Source: Costus lasius (taxonomy: Eukaryota; Streptophyta; Magnoliopsida; Zingiberales; Costaceae). From it: a stretch of DNA of 64,000 nt. The notes below the pieces were generated by a model. That model had not been told where the DNA came from. It did not search any database and saw only the letters and a list, made by a program, of their open reading frames with translations. The translations under genes were made by a program, and so were the position numbers. Every line of letters begins with the position of its first letter. The stretch's first letter is position 1. Below, in pieces: positions 48,967 to 62,771 of the stretch. The stretch spans positions 22,193,501 through 22,257,500 of the forward strand of contig CM050454.1 in the NCBI GenBank assembly GCA_027563935.2. The letters are read 5' to 3'.

Positions 48967-51058
48967 TGTTGGTGTATATGCCCTAGGACCTAGTTTTGGT
49001 CCATCTTTGTACTGCTTAACTCTGATATTCATATATCTTTCTGGCATTGTCGTTATCATTGTTTGTCTACACCTGCGATTGTGTACTTACATGATAATGT
49101 CCCTGGAGACAGATTGGATCTGTGCTCAAATGATTGTCCCTAGTCGATGTACCTGAGTGGATATGGGACAGCTCTGGTACTTGTGAGACTGGTATGTGGG
49201 CTGGTTAGGCACGTGGTGCTAACGCAGACACATGGGTATATCATTGGAGGATATACTGGATAGACCCGCTGTGAGGCTATGACTTGGTGTCATGAGTTAT
49301 CCTCACAAGTGACAGGAGATGCATTGATCCCTTGACTTGAGGTCATTGACCATTCTATATGGTTAGGGACTTGCTTTGATGCAACCTAACACCTTGCCGT
49401 AGTTGGGAGGTCATAACGGTTGTCATTGAACATGTCACGACCCATATGAGAAGGTCAATGGACAGACATAGGATTTGCCCCTTCCTTAGGGAAGTATGAT
49501 ATCCATGGAGCTCCCTTATGGTTCTATGACTGAGAGTGTATGGCCATACCCAGGTGAGAACCTGTTTTAGTCATAGCCATGTGATTGGATGAAAAACAAG
49601 TGGTGCCACACTTGTCCAATCGGATATCAGTACGGCAAAGAGACTGTAATGCATCTGTACCTAGTTGCGATGATGGGGATGTCGATGTCGATATCCATTC
49701 CAATAACCTGGGTAGCAGCGATGCACTGCTAGGTGCCACTCACTGCTTGTGATGACCTTTGGTCAGCACTACCAGCGTTAGAGGAACCTACAGGGTCGCA
49801 CACCTTGATACTCGAGTTTTCATATTGATCGGGTAGCCTTTAGATCGAGTTATTGGATAACTCTGATCTATTTGGGAGATTTCATCAGCGCCAATGGGCC
49901 TGATGAGATGGAAGAAACTTATTGTGGCCAACTTTCGTTTTTGGCATATCGATCAAATTAACCATGGTTAGCCTCATTTAGCCATGGGTTAAATTGGATT
50001 GGATCCAATAGCTTGGTTAACATGCATAATGGACTTTGGGCTTGGCCCATTGCTTAGTTGGGGTTGCTAATAAGTTGTATTGAAGGGCTATGAGGCTTGA
50101 AGGGTATAATGGGGATGAATTAATGGGATAGGCGCATATGGGATTTTAGTTGGACTAGAATTTGCGCCTATGCCTTGTTTGGTATCTCCTAGGTGATTAA
50201 ATCAAATTGGATTTGATTAAATCACACAAGATAATTGATTGGATTGTGTTTGACAATTGTGGGCTGATTATTAACATAATTAGAGTCCTAATTGGATTAG
50301 GACTTGCGCCCAAGCCACATTAGGCAATCCATCATATTGCCTTGACTAAGTCTAGGCGCATGGATGGGATTAATGCCTCATATGGCATGATATGGGCGCA
50401 TATGGCTGATGCTTGCTTTGGCAAGTCTTAGGCACATATGGGAGTGGAGATTTAATCAATATATTTGATTGGATAATCTCCTAGAATCATGCCCTAATTG
50501 TCAACACTTGCCATTCTCCCCTAACCGCCTCTTGCTCCTATAAATAAGCCCTTGCCGCCCCCTCTCTTCATGATGCTAATTCCTTGGAGGCGTGAAGCAC
50601 TAGAGGGCGACGGCTTGGAGAGCTTAGAGCTTTTCTTCTTCCATCAAGGGCGCAAGCATGCTTCTCCTTTTCCTTTCCTTGGCGCAAAGGAACAAGAAGG
50701 CTTGCGGCGTTCTCTTCTCCTTCCATCTCCTTGGCGCATCATATCTTGGTGGTGGTGCAAGTTGCTTGGAGGACTCTCCTAAGGCATGGATCTTCTTCCC
50801 GAGGCTAGCACCGGGCGAGGAAGAAGAAAACTTGAGGAATCCGTGTGTGCGAGACTGCAGAGGGCGAACACTTGGGCGCCTTCATCGACATCGGCTTCTA
50901 ATTGCTTAAAGGTACTTACTATCACATCGTGTCGACCCCCTCGCAAGAGATCTTCACTGGGTTTTTGGTTCTGGCCTGTTTCGGGGACATTCTTCCGCTG
51001 CGAAAAATGTATGTCTATCACTCTGAAAATTGTAAAATGTCCCCGGGGTTTCCCAACA
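48967..51058 (+). repeat. 3' LTR of copia element G
   Basis: 2,092 bp, TGTTGGTGTATATG to ...GTTTCCCAACA, preceded by the tract AAGTGGGAGAT. TATAAATA is at 50539-50546. Only one CCTAATTGGATTAGGA unit is present (about 50288), against four in F. Confidence 0.9.
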
Positions 51059-51413
51059 GACCCAACACGACAGGATCTTCATCATTGAGGATGAACCCAG
51101 AACCTATGATGAGGCGGTCAGTGGACTGGACTCCGAGAGATGGCTTGAGGGCTTGCGATCCGAAATGGATTCTATGTCGGCTAACCAAGTCTGCGATTTG
51201 GTTGAGCCGCCTGAAGAGATAAAACCTATAGGGTGTAAATGTGTCTTCAAAAGAAAGACCGACATGGATGGCAACATAGTTACCTACAGACTAGTGGCTA
51301 AAGGATTCAGATAGGTCCACGGGGTAGACTATGATGTAACTTTTTCACCAGTTGCCATAATCAAATCCATTCGGATTCTGCTTGCTATAGCTGCATATCA
51401 TGATTATGAGGTA
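51059..51413 (+). pseudogene. RT N-terminal part of copia element H
   Basis: Frames give IFIIEDEPRTYDEAV, GCKCVFKRKTDMDGN and IRILLAIAAYHDYEV, broken by a frameshift and a TAG (near 51313). It continues at 53216 after the inserted LTR. Confidence 0.8.
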
Positions 51414-53215
51414 TGATAGCCCGAAAGGGAACACTATAAGTCTGGTACGCGTGTACCTTGGACTAATCCTTGGTAACGGCACCAAAAATTTGTTGTTAGG
51501 TTTTCGCAAGTGCACGGAACTATCGAAGTAATAAAGAAAAGTATTGAATCCACTGGGACCTTATTGTTAAGTACCAAATAGTGGTATTCTTACTAGCTAA
51601 GCGAACTAAATATGATGCAAAGCAATAATGGAAAACACACTAACTTAGATAATCAGAGAGAAATATTGGGACTAGGGTTTCATCCTCCTTGATTCTAACG
51701 ATTAGACATAAATAAAGAGTCGTCAATCAAATCTTGTCATGATAAAGACCTAATTTACTTGATAAAGGTATTGTCTCACTTTCGTGCAGACAATCTTGCA
51801 GATAACCGATCCTCACTTTTGTGCAAGATCTATTTTCAATGTTGTAGGTAAGTAAATCATCAATCAAAGATCACAAGGATCACTTTCGTGCATCCGGATT
51901 CTAAGTTGATAATCTTTAGTGGGGTCTCAAAGATCACTTTTGTGCATCCAGATTCTACACTAGTTTTACTCATGGATCTCCAACGTTCCGATCCTCACTT
52001 TCGTGCAAGATCTCCATATTTGACAAATAGACTCGATCTATAGATACATGTTATAATCATGGCAATAATTCTACTAGAACAGATCAAATAGGATCTACCT
52101 AAAGAAGGGTTCCTAACATGCAATTCTAGGGTTCCAAGCTCTCAAGCAAATCACCTTTCAGTCTTATTGCGAAAACTCTAAGAACATAATTAATAACATG
52201 CAATTATAGAGAATCTAAGCACAATTTATCACAAGAGTAAAATTATCACAACAAAGATTATCATGACGAAAGAAAAGAGTTATCTAATCATTAAAAATCA
52301 AAGGGATTAAACCCTATGTCCCAAAACAGTATTAAGCTTGCATGAAGAAGAAAATATAATAATCCATAAATTCAGAAGATCAAAAATCAACTAGAAAAGA
52401 GGTTTTAGAAAATACAGCACGGCTGTGAAATATTTCACAGCCGTATTTTGCAAGCAGAACTCGATGAACAGTGCTGTCACCACCGATTTTATCAATTCCT
52501 CCTCCAATTGAACTCCTTTTCCTTTTCAAATTCTGGGCTGTTGTCTTCTCCTCCAGGCGAAGCTTCTGCGTGAAAATCAAGGCCTGAGGTGCCCTCTACG
52601 CCTCTCGGTGCGAGAACAAACTCTAGCCGCCTCTCTGGCAATTTCTCCCTAGATACGTGATAAAAGTTACCCTTTCCACTTCGTGTGTCTTCTCCTCTTA
52701 AAGACGAGTCTAGAACATCTTTCGGATCTCGATTTGGAGCTTTGGATCAAAAGTTATGGCCCTCGTAAGTTTCGGGCCCGTAAGAGTCGCGCGACCAGGT
52801 GCAAATTACGGCCGTAAAATAAATTACGGCAGTGCCGTAAAATCAACTGAACTTTCTGGTCGGAAATTGCTCTAAATTATGGCCCGTGTTATTTTTTACG
52901 GCACTGCCATAGTTTTGGGCAGAAATTACACCCGTAATATCCATTACACCCAGGGTGTATTTTTCAAACTCGCTCCGATTTGCATGAAAATTGGCGAGCA
53001 GCTTCGTTTCGACGTCCTGAATTCATTCGTGTGCTCAAATACTTCAAAATCCATCAAAATATGACACTTTTATCTGAAATTCATGAAAAATAAGAAATTC
53101 TGTAGATTCCGTAATATTTAGCAAATAATGCTTAAAAACAAGCAAAAGTTAATAAATATGACACGAAAAGAAATATAAAATGGCATGAAATTTACTATAA
53201 ATTTCGGTGTCATCA
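51414..53215 (-). mobile_element. Athila-family LTR plus 77-bp leader, inserted in copia RT
   Basis: An 1,802-bp block with perfect AGGTA duplications (51409-51413 and 53216-53220). On the minus strand it is a full LTR (53215 down to 51491, GGTGTCATCA end on + strand), then a primer-site-like TTTTTGGTGCCGTTACCAAG, then the leader. It stops at 51414 with TGATAGCCCG. There is no second LTR. The motif array is at 52790-52960. Confidence 0.8.
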
Positions 53216-53220
53216 AGGTA

Positions 53221-54470
53221 TGGCAGATGGATGTTAAGACCACATTCCTTAATGGAAAGCTGATAGAGGATGTGTATATGACACAACCTGATGGTTTCAT
53301 CCATCCCGCAGATGCCAATAAGGTCCGCAGGCTAAAGAAATCCATTTATGGATTAAAGCAAGCATCTCAAAGTTGGAATCTTCGGTTTGATGAAGCTGCA
53401 AGAGACTATGGCTTTATCAAAAGCGAAGATGACGCCTGTGTGTACAGAAAATTCAGTGGGAGCTTGGTGACTTTTCTAGTCTTGTATGTCGATGATATAC
53501 TGCCCATCGGAAACGACATCCCTAGTCTTCAGTCTGTGAAGACATGGTTGGGGAAGTGTTTCGAGATGTAAGACTTAGGGGAGGCCGCCTATATACTAGG
53601 CGTGAAGATCTACTGGGATAGATCCAAGAGGCTACTCGCCCTTAGTCAGAGTACCTACATTGATAAGGTCTTGGAAAGGTTCTATATGGAGCAATCCAAA
53701 AGAGGATACCTTCCAATAAGACATGGTCTTACTCTCTCAAAAAGCCAGTGTCCCACCACACAGGCTGAGAGGGATGAAATGAGTCGAGTTCCCTATGCTT
53801 CGGCAATCGAATCAATCATGTATGCAATGTTATGTACTAGACCAGATGTGGCTTATGCTGTGAGCATAACCAACCGATACCAATCCAATCCAGGTATGCA
53901 GCACTGGGTGGCTGTAAAGAACATCCTTAAGTATTTGAGAAGAACTAAGGATATGTTCCTGGTCTATGGGGGATAGGAAGAGCTCAGTGTTCAGGGCTAC
54001 ACTGATGTGTCGTTCCAGTCTGACCCTGACGACTTCATATCGCAGGCCGGCTGTGTGTTCAAGATGAATGGAGGCATTGTATGTTGGAAAAGCTTCAAGC
54101 AATCCACCATAGTTGATTCTACAACCAAGGCTAAGTATGTGGCCGCTTCTGAGGTAGCCAAAGAAGCCGTTTGGATCAGGAAGTTCATTTCTGAACTTCA
54201 GGTGGTTCCAAGTGCAATGGATCCCATTGATCTCCACTGTGATAAACAATGAGACAATTGCACAAGCTAAGGAACCACGGTCTCATCAAAGATTTAAACA
54301 TATACTCAGGAGATTTCACCTGATCAGAGAGATCATCGATAGAGGTGATGTCAAGATTAGCAGAGTTAACACAGAGAACAATCTGGCATACCCATTGACC
54401 AAGGCTTTGGCGCAGCAGAAGCATGATGGTCACGCTAGAGATATGGGGTTGAGATTTCTCTATCTCTAGG
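53221..54470 (+). pseudogene. RT-RNase H of copia element H
   Basis: WQMDVKTTFLNGKL, SIYGLKQASQSWN and LYVDDILPIG belong to RT. TAA at 53569-53571 and TAG at 53974-53976 (CAG in F) stop the frame. RNase H has SFQSDPDDF, FKQSTIVDSTTKAKY and HILRRFHLIREI, with a 1-base change in the DNN block near 54245. Confidence 0.9.
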
Positions 54471-54490
54471 TCTTAGTGCAAGTGGGAGAT

Positions 54491-56250
54491 TGTTGGTGTA
54501 TATGCCATAGGACCTAGTTATGGTCCATCTTTGTACTACTTGACTCTGATATTTATATATCTTTCTGTCATTGTCATTATCTATGTTTGTCTACATCTGC
54601 GATTATGTACTTACATGATAATGTCCCTGGAGACAGATTGGATCTGTGCTCAAATAATTATCCCCAGTCGATGTACCTGAGCAGATATGAGACAGCTCTG
54701 GTACTTGTGAGACTGGTATATGAGCTAGTTAGGCACGAGGTGCTAACGCAAATATATGGGTATATCAGTGGTAGGTATACTGGACAGACCTGCTGTGAGG
54801 CAATGACTTAGTGTCATGAGTTATCCTCACAAGTGATAGGAGATGCATTGATCCTTATACTTGAGGTCATTGACTCTTTTGTATGATTAGGGACATGCTT
54901 TGATGCAACCTAACACCTCGCCATAATTGGAAAGTTATAACGGTTGTCATTGAGTATGTCACGACTCATATTAGAAGATCAATGTACAGACAAAAGGATT
55001 TGCCCCTTCCTATGGGAAGCATGATATCCATGGAGCTCCTCTATGGTTCTATGACTGAAAGTGTATGGCCATACCCAGGTGAGAACTTATTTTAGTCATG
55101 ACCATCTAATTGGGTGAAAACAAGTGATGACATGCTTGTCCAATCGGATATCAGTTTGGCAAAGGGACTATAATGTATCTGTACCTAGTCGCGATGATGG
55201 GGATATCGATATCGATATCCATTCCAATGACCTGGGTAGCAGCGATGCACTACTAGGTGCCACTCACTGCTTGTGGTGACCTTTGGTCAGCACTGCCAGC
55301 ATCAGAGGAACCTACAGGGTCGCACACCAAGATACTCGAGTTCTCGTATTGATCGGAAAGCCTTATGATCGAGTTATTGGATAATTCGGATCTATTTTGG
55401 AGATTTCATCAGCGCCAATGGGCCTGATGAGATGGAAGAAACTTATTGGAACCAACTTCCATTTTTGGCATATTGACTAATGTAACCATGGTTAGCCTCA
55501 TTTGACCTTAGGTTAAGTTGGATTGGATCCAATGACTTGGTTAACATGCATAATGGACCTTGGGCTAGGCCCATTGCTAAGTTGGGCTTGCTAATATGGA
55601 TAAGTTGAATGAGGGTTTATGGTAAAGTTTTAGAGACTTTCATTGCCTCAAACCCTAATTGTCAACCCCTCATCCTAGTTGCCCACTTGTCATGATCTAA
55701 GCCCATGCCAAACCGCCTCTTGCTTCTATAAAAGCGAACCCTTGCCACCCCCTCTTAAAATACTAATTCTCTTGGAGGCGTGAGCAAACAAAGGGGCGAA
55801 AGCAAAGGAGGCATTGGCGCATTCTCTCTTCCATAGCCGCAAGTCTTCTTCCTTTCTTCCTCTTGGCGCAAGAAGGACTTCTCTTGGCAGTTTCTACATC
55901 TCCTCTCCATCTTCATTGATGCATCTCTCTTGGAGGTGGCGCAAGGATTGAAGAAAGAGTATAAAGGCTTGGATCTTCTTCCCGAGGCTAGCACCGGGCG
56001 AGGAAGAAGAGAGTTCGAGGCATCCATGTGTGTGAGACTGCAGAGGGCAAACACTTGGGCGCCTACCTCGACATCAACCTCCTCGCTCGCTCTAGGTACT
56101 TTCTATCACATCGTGTTGACCCCCTCGCTTAACGATCTTCACTGGGTTTTTGGGACTGGCCTGTTTCAGAGATATTCTTCCGCTATGGAATATAAAATGT
56201 AATGTCTATCTCTATGAAAAATTATAAAATATTCCTGGGGTTTCCTAACA
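54491..56250 (+). repeat. 3' LTR of copia element H
   Basis: 1,760 bp; TGTTGGTGTATATG to ...TTTCCTAACA. TATAAAAG is at 55727-55734. It lacks the AT-rich units found in F and G. Confidence 0.9.
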
Positions 56251-58611
56251 CTTAGCTCTTAAATGACTAAGTCCATAACAGCCGGCCGTGCCTCTGTTCT
56301 GTTCTTGCACGTGATCATTTTTTTTCTTTTCTCTTTCTTTTTCTTTCCCTCTCTAGTTTTCTTTCCTCTTATTTTTTCTTCTCTCCAAAGAAACACATCC
56401 TTAACACGGTAACTCCTTGTTTGATAATTGACATTCATTTGTCATGTACTCTATTTTTACCATAAGATATCTATTTCAAATAGCCTATATATGCGCAATT
56501 TGCAATTCAAATATTGTTATTCCATTGTTAAGAGGTGGCAATCTAATTATTTTATGGAGTTTATTTTTTTATATTTGATTTATTTCAACGTGAGAAATGA
56601 TGATAATATTGTATATAAGGCTTAGTGAGCTAACTACTACGAATTTGGCTTAAGCATTTAAATTGAGTTATATTTTTATTTGTCTCAATAAGTTAATAGA
56701 TTAAGCGAGTTATAACAATATAGTAGAACTATCATTTGGTTGACCTTATATATTGTCAACTAAGGAATGATTCTCATATGCTAGGTTTTGGGCTTAATGA
56801 GACTTAGTAAGTTTACTACTATTAACTTGTGCTTAAATATTTTAAATTCGATCACATTATCATGTTAATATTACTTTTCATATTCATGAAACCAATATTT
56901 ATATCAAATATCAATATCACTTTACTCAAGAAGAAACATATGATAATTGACTTTCTTGGTTGAACTAGAACTAAAGTACTAGATTTGGAAAAGAAATATG
57001 TTTTGAAATATAAAACTAAATTCTAAAAATAATAATATTGCATTTCAAGTTGTATTAATATGTTTTCTAAGTGCCTATAAAGCAAAATAAAAGGACTTTA
57101 AATGCTAATAAAAATAGGGTAAAAATTATTAATATTATCTATCACTATCGCATTGTGCAGTCGTATTACTCTAATTGGATGGAAAAGTATTAACTAATTT
57201 ATCTTTATAGTATTATTAGTGTTTTCACGTATTAGTATTAATATATTCATTTCATATTGTTTTTAGTAATTAAATGCTCATTTACATTTTTTATCAATAT
57301 ATATCTATAGTTATATGTTTTCTCGTTTAAAATATGTGAATATTTTGTAAAAACAGAATGACGTGGCTTACATAAACTTTAATTAAAAATTTGAAAAAAC
57401 ACTACAGCTATTTTTTTTTGAAAAATCAAATATATAGATATTCAGAAGGCGTCTCTTCTAGTTATCACTTAATATATTATATATTATTTGATATTTATAA
57501 CAAAATTAATCATTAAAATCATAATTTAAAATATCGATCAATATCGTCAGTACGTATTTAGCTTCCAACGAATTCCAATTTAAAACACTGATTTAAATCT
57601 AAAATAAATGAATATTGAATATTTTTTTCAAAGTTTGATACTACCAAGTAGCGTAATGTAAATAACTGTTAAAATTTTAAATAATAAATAAATATATTAT
57701 TTAAAATTATTTAAAATAATATTATATTATTATTATTATTAAAATTTTAAATTATTAAAATAATAATATTTAAATTTTTAACTAAAATCATTCTATTTAA
57801 TTTTTTAGAAGCAGAATCAGCAAAAACAATTATAGCTTTGTCACCTTTTTTTTTATTTTTTTTATTTTTATTATCAAATGTTTTTTTTAATTCTTTTCTA
57901 CTTATAAACGGTTTAGAAGCAACTTTAAGGTAAAACATTCTCTTAATAAGTGAAATAAAGTAATTTGATTGTTAACATAAACTAGTTTAAAACTTTTCAA
58001 AAAACATAATTTTATCTAATTCATTTTAACATTCTTATTTAAAAAAATTAGGTTAATTATTTTTAGGTCATTCACTTGTAAAATGCTAGTAATCTATGGC
58101 TTCATCGCTACAATCATCAGTAACAATAATGTTTAACACTTGTTATTCTCTAACACCTGTAGCCAAACGATCGAGGCTTTTAATGTGGGTGGCAAATTGG
58201 CAACTTTCCAAATTCCCGAAATAATAAATCCCATTAGATCCATGAACCGATGTGTTGTTTCATTAATTTGCATTTTTAGCATTCAAAGTATTTTTGGTAA
58301 TGCGCCAAATAAATTTGTGTGATATGGAAAGCATTTTTTAAATTAGTCTAAACAGGGTAATTATCACTCAAAATAGGCTTGGAAATCGACGTGGAGATTG
58401 CTTTTTACAAGTGACAAATTTGGAAATCCACACACCAGTCTACGATGATAAATTTGGAAGATTTTTTTAGTATTCTTTTTTTTTTGTTTGTAGGCTTTTC
58501 AGATTAAGAATGGAAGGAATAGAGATTACTCAAGTTCTTAAATTTTTCCATCCAGTAATTATGGATTTCATCCATCTTCCTCCGTAAATCTTGCAGTTCT
58601 ATTCTGTAATT
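56251..58611. other. AT-rich intergenic DNA upstream of the hexokinase gene
   Basis: No gene found. 56310-56403 is a pyrimidine-rich stretch ending TTCTCTCCAAAGAAACACAT, similar to the right half of the MITE at 9635-9885, so it may be half a MITE. 57640-57780 is rich in ATT/TAA runs. Confidence 0.45.
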
Positions 58612-58614
58612 TAA

Positions 58615-58744
58615 GACTATGTTCGGTTAGATAGAATTCACGATAGAAAGAATAAATTATTCAATTAATCTAGATAAAAAATTATCTAAATTCATTGAAT
58701 AATTCATCCTTTTTACGGTGAATTTTATCCTATGGAATATAGCC
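58615..58744. mobile_element. Hairpin MITE, 130 bp, PIF/Harbinger type
   Basis: Almost its whole length is an inverted repeat: GACTATGTTCGGTTAGAT at the left against GGCTATATTCCATAGGAT as complement of the right end, and both arms go on through AATTATTCAAT. The two sides carry TAA (58612-58614 and 58745-58747). It is about 330 bp upstream of the hexokinase ATG. Confidence 0.8.
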
Positions 58745-59075
58745 TAAAGCCATGGTTAAAGAAAATGAATTGCTCTCCCAAGTTCTATCCTTTGTCCCAT
58801 CTTTTTCCAGCCACTATTCCCTGCCTCCGGATTCTCCATTAGATATTTCTTGATTAAGTGTGATTGATCTCTTTATTCCTTTTTTTTATTGCCTTCCATT
58901 GTACAATTTTTAGCAACATGCCTAAGGAACAATCACAAGCAGATATTGTTTCTTTTTTCTTCTATCAATTTCCTCCTAATTTTTCAAGGACTAGGACCTA
59001 GGTTCTCTTGAATGCAGTGGAAAGATTGGATTTTTGGGTTGATTTGAGGCGCAATACAGGCGCCGGCACCGCGCG

Positions 59076-59967
<892 letters not shown>

Positions 59968-61045
59968 TAGGTGCTGATTATTTACTGTTGCCAAGCCGAG
60001 CAAGGGTGAATATAAGTTGTGTGAATCCAAGCATTTGTTACACATATTTGCTATGTATAGCACGGAGTGGATCTCTAAAGCACCTAACTTATAGGTGAGA
60101 AGTAGGAAATATTGAAAATCATGGCCTTGCTAATTTTATATAGACCTTGAAAATCATGGCCTTGAAAATCTTGATTTTTTTTAAATAACAGTTTTCTTTA
60201 TGGGATGTTTGCCTTTTAAGTAAATTGTGTGGCTTCTTAATCTTCCATTTCTCTTTGTCCAGAAAATTATTTCCTCTTTTTATTATTTGTGATATTCTAA
60301 TTATAGATTTCCAACTGTTTTGTTCTTCAAATTCTTTATGTTCAAGGAGATAAAATCTGGTCATATAATACTTCCATTAGCATTTATATCTTCTGACATT
60401 GTAAAACTTTTGAATATATTCTTCTAATTAGATACAAAATGGTTCAAAAGTGCCATTTCTGTGTAGAATATTGTTTGATCAGCATGCAGCCACAAAAACA
60501 TAATACATATAAATTTTGTTGAGACTTGAATGTTTTCTTGTGGTTGATAGTTGTCTGCAGCCCATACTTCTCCATAGTGTGCATCTCTAAAACCCTAAGA
60601 AGCTTTTTCAGTTGCCCTTGTGTCCTCCAAAATGCATATATAAAATTTTATTTTCAGATGCTACCTCATGGGAAAAATAAATACATTTGTGTTCTAGACT
60701 GCAGTTTGTTTCCGGTAACTTCATTTATTTCACTAAATAGGAATTATGATGTATCCATCAATGTGCATACTACGAATTGGATAAGTTCCTTGTCTTGTGA
60801 CTTGCAAGACCAGACATCATTTTAAAATACATTATGTTCAACTACTTAAAAATACAGGGCAAATAATGAATTTAATCTAATTGGCTGTGTTGTCATTACT
60901 TGTCTGGGAACACTTTAGAATATTTCATACTAAATGCTAAATTTACAATTCCTATTTGCAACCGAGATTTTGTGCGATTACATTGAAATATAGTGTTTAT
61001 ATGTGAGAAACGTATTAGTATTCATGAGCAACAAGGAGGACTTAC

Positions 61046-61861
61046 GGCTTTGTTACAGGTTTGTCAAAATGCATTCCGGGTTTTAGGATTTTATGATCCT
61101 ACGACCCAAATTAGATAAACCGTTGTGAACGAATGTAGGATCTTACAATCCCACGATATAGGTCTTATGATCGGATAGGATCTTATGATCCCACCAATTC
61201 TACACGGTCCTAAGTTAACAGGTAGAAGGAGTTCATATTTGATTACTATTATATCAAAAATTAATAATTTATTATGCTAAAAGCCTTAAATTGATATGTG
61301 ATGCACTTTCTAATTTTTAATTGTCACCATTTACTCTTTCTTTGGCATACATTCATTAACTTATGCTTGTTGTTATCAATAATTATATTTGTCTACTTCA
61401 ATTATTTATCAAAATCAACTTTGTAATATGTTATTGTCATTTTTATTATAATTACCATGTATACCTTTATCTTTATTATTTCCTATGCTTTTATCTTATT
61501 GTCTTTATTTTATTACATGTTTTATTTGTTTATAGTTTTATTGTACACTTTTTGTATCCATCTTCTATTAACTTTTCTCCATCATTATCACCTCGCAAAT
61601 ATTCAGTTTCATAGTTTTACACTATACAACTAATACATATGAATAATAGTATTAAATGTTGAATATATATATTTTTTTCCTTAATTCATAATACTAGATA
61701 GATATATATTAATTTTTTTATTACTTATTTACTTTTAAGAATATTTATCTTACTCTTAAGCCTAATTAGATGAATTTATTTTTTAAAAATATATATTTTA
61801 CGTGATTTAGTATAATCTTATGATCTTACTATCCGATCCTATGTTCCGATCCTACAAAGCC
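61046..61861. mobile_element. Possible non-autonomous DNA transposon in intron 3
   Basis: Ends GGCTTTGT and ACAAAGCC are inverted. Inside each end lie inverted blocks such as GATCGGATAGGATCTTATGA and its near complement around 61815-61855. No convincing target duplication was found. Confidence 0.35.
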
Positions 61862-62339
61862 TCTATCGCTCCTAGGTATCCTACCAATCTTGCTATTAGG
61901 ATCTTATTTGAAGTAAGAACGATAATATGTTGGGATATCTTAACTATATGAAATTAGCTATTTTGATTTAGGATGCCTCTAGAGTCTTCTACATTTAAAC
62001 TTTGGCTATCTTCGGATAGTCATCACAAGCTATTCTTAATAAAATTAATTAAAACTTGTTCTACATGGACTCTAATAAAATTTAGTATTATTTTTGCCTT
62101 ATTAACATCACCTTTATTCATTTGGTCACAATGAAGCTAGGGTTGGCAAAAAGTAGGGCGAGGGTAGGTTTTGCTAAACCAGCCCTCACCTCACCTCCAC
62201 AAATCCACCCCCAAATTCACTTTTCAAACCTAGACCTGGCAATTCGGGTCTGCATGTCATAAATGAGTCATAAATGCTATGACCCCTTACCCTATTAATG
62301 TAACTCGAATACAACCCGTTTAATTAATTCGGTCAAAAT

Positions 62340-62575
62340 GTCTAACTTGAAGGGCGGCAGTGGCTTGATGGCGAGGGGCGATTTGAGAGATAGGAAGGGA
62401 GGGAGAGCGATGGCGGTTGGGAGAGGGCGGCAGCAACTCGACCACGAGGGGGGATCTGAGAGAGAGGAAGGGAGGGAGAGCGACGGCAGCTGGGAGGGGA
62501 GCCAAGTGAGAGAGAGGAGGAAGAGGGAGAGAGAACGGTGGATGCTGGGAGGGGAAGTGAGCGAGAGAGGAGGGT
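62340..62575 (+). repeat. GA-rich imperfect tandem repeat
   Basis: Two to three degenerate units of about 80 bp with GAAGGGAGGGAGAGCGA and GGGAGGGG blocks. Flanks carry AAACCTAGACCTGGCAATTC and ACCCG-rich sequence of the type seen in MITE families, whose right end could have been cut by the LTR at 62772. Confidence 0.5.
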
Positions 62576-62771
62576 AGAGTTAGGGTAATTGGTATATTAA
62601 GGTTTATATATAATCAGGTCAAGTATGTCAATTCATTTATAACCCAATATGATTAGATTAATTTCATGCCATAAACGGGTTGATCTATTTATAACCTAAA
62701 CATAATTATAATTGACCTGAACTCTCCTAATTTTATGTTGGGTCGATAAGTCGAGTCTATTCAAACCCGAC

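Larger units (their letters stand above)
43629..51058 (+). mobile_element. Ty1/copia element G
   Basis: Forward copia relative of F. Only the last 56 bp of the 5' LTR remain (43629-43684), then the primer site TGGTATCAGAG (43686-43696), leader, gag-pol with many stops, polypurine tract and 3' LTR 48967-51058. The base after the LTR starts GACCC and then the integrase-RT linker of a third copia copy, so G was inserted in that copy. Confidence 0.9.
51059..56250 (+). mobile_element. Ty1/copia element H, 5' truncated and interrupted
   Basis: Third copy: starts in the integrase-RT linker, with RT split at 51409-51413, and ends with the 3' LTR 54491-56250. Its gag, most of integrase and 5' LTR are missing, lost with the 5' flank of element G. 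Confidence 0.85.

Noticed and set aside
60526..60825. 99-codon ORF in hexokinase intron 3
   Set aside because: No hexokinase motif, poor codon content, no matching splice sites; treated as intron sequence.
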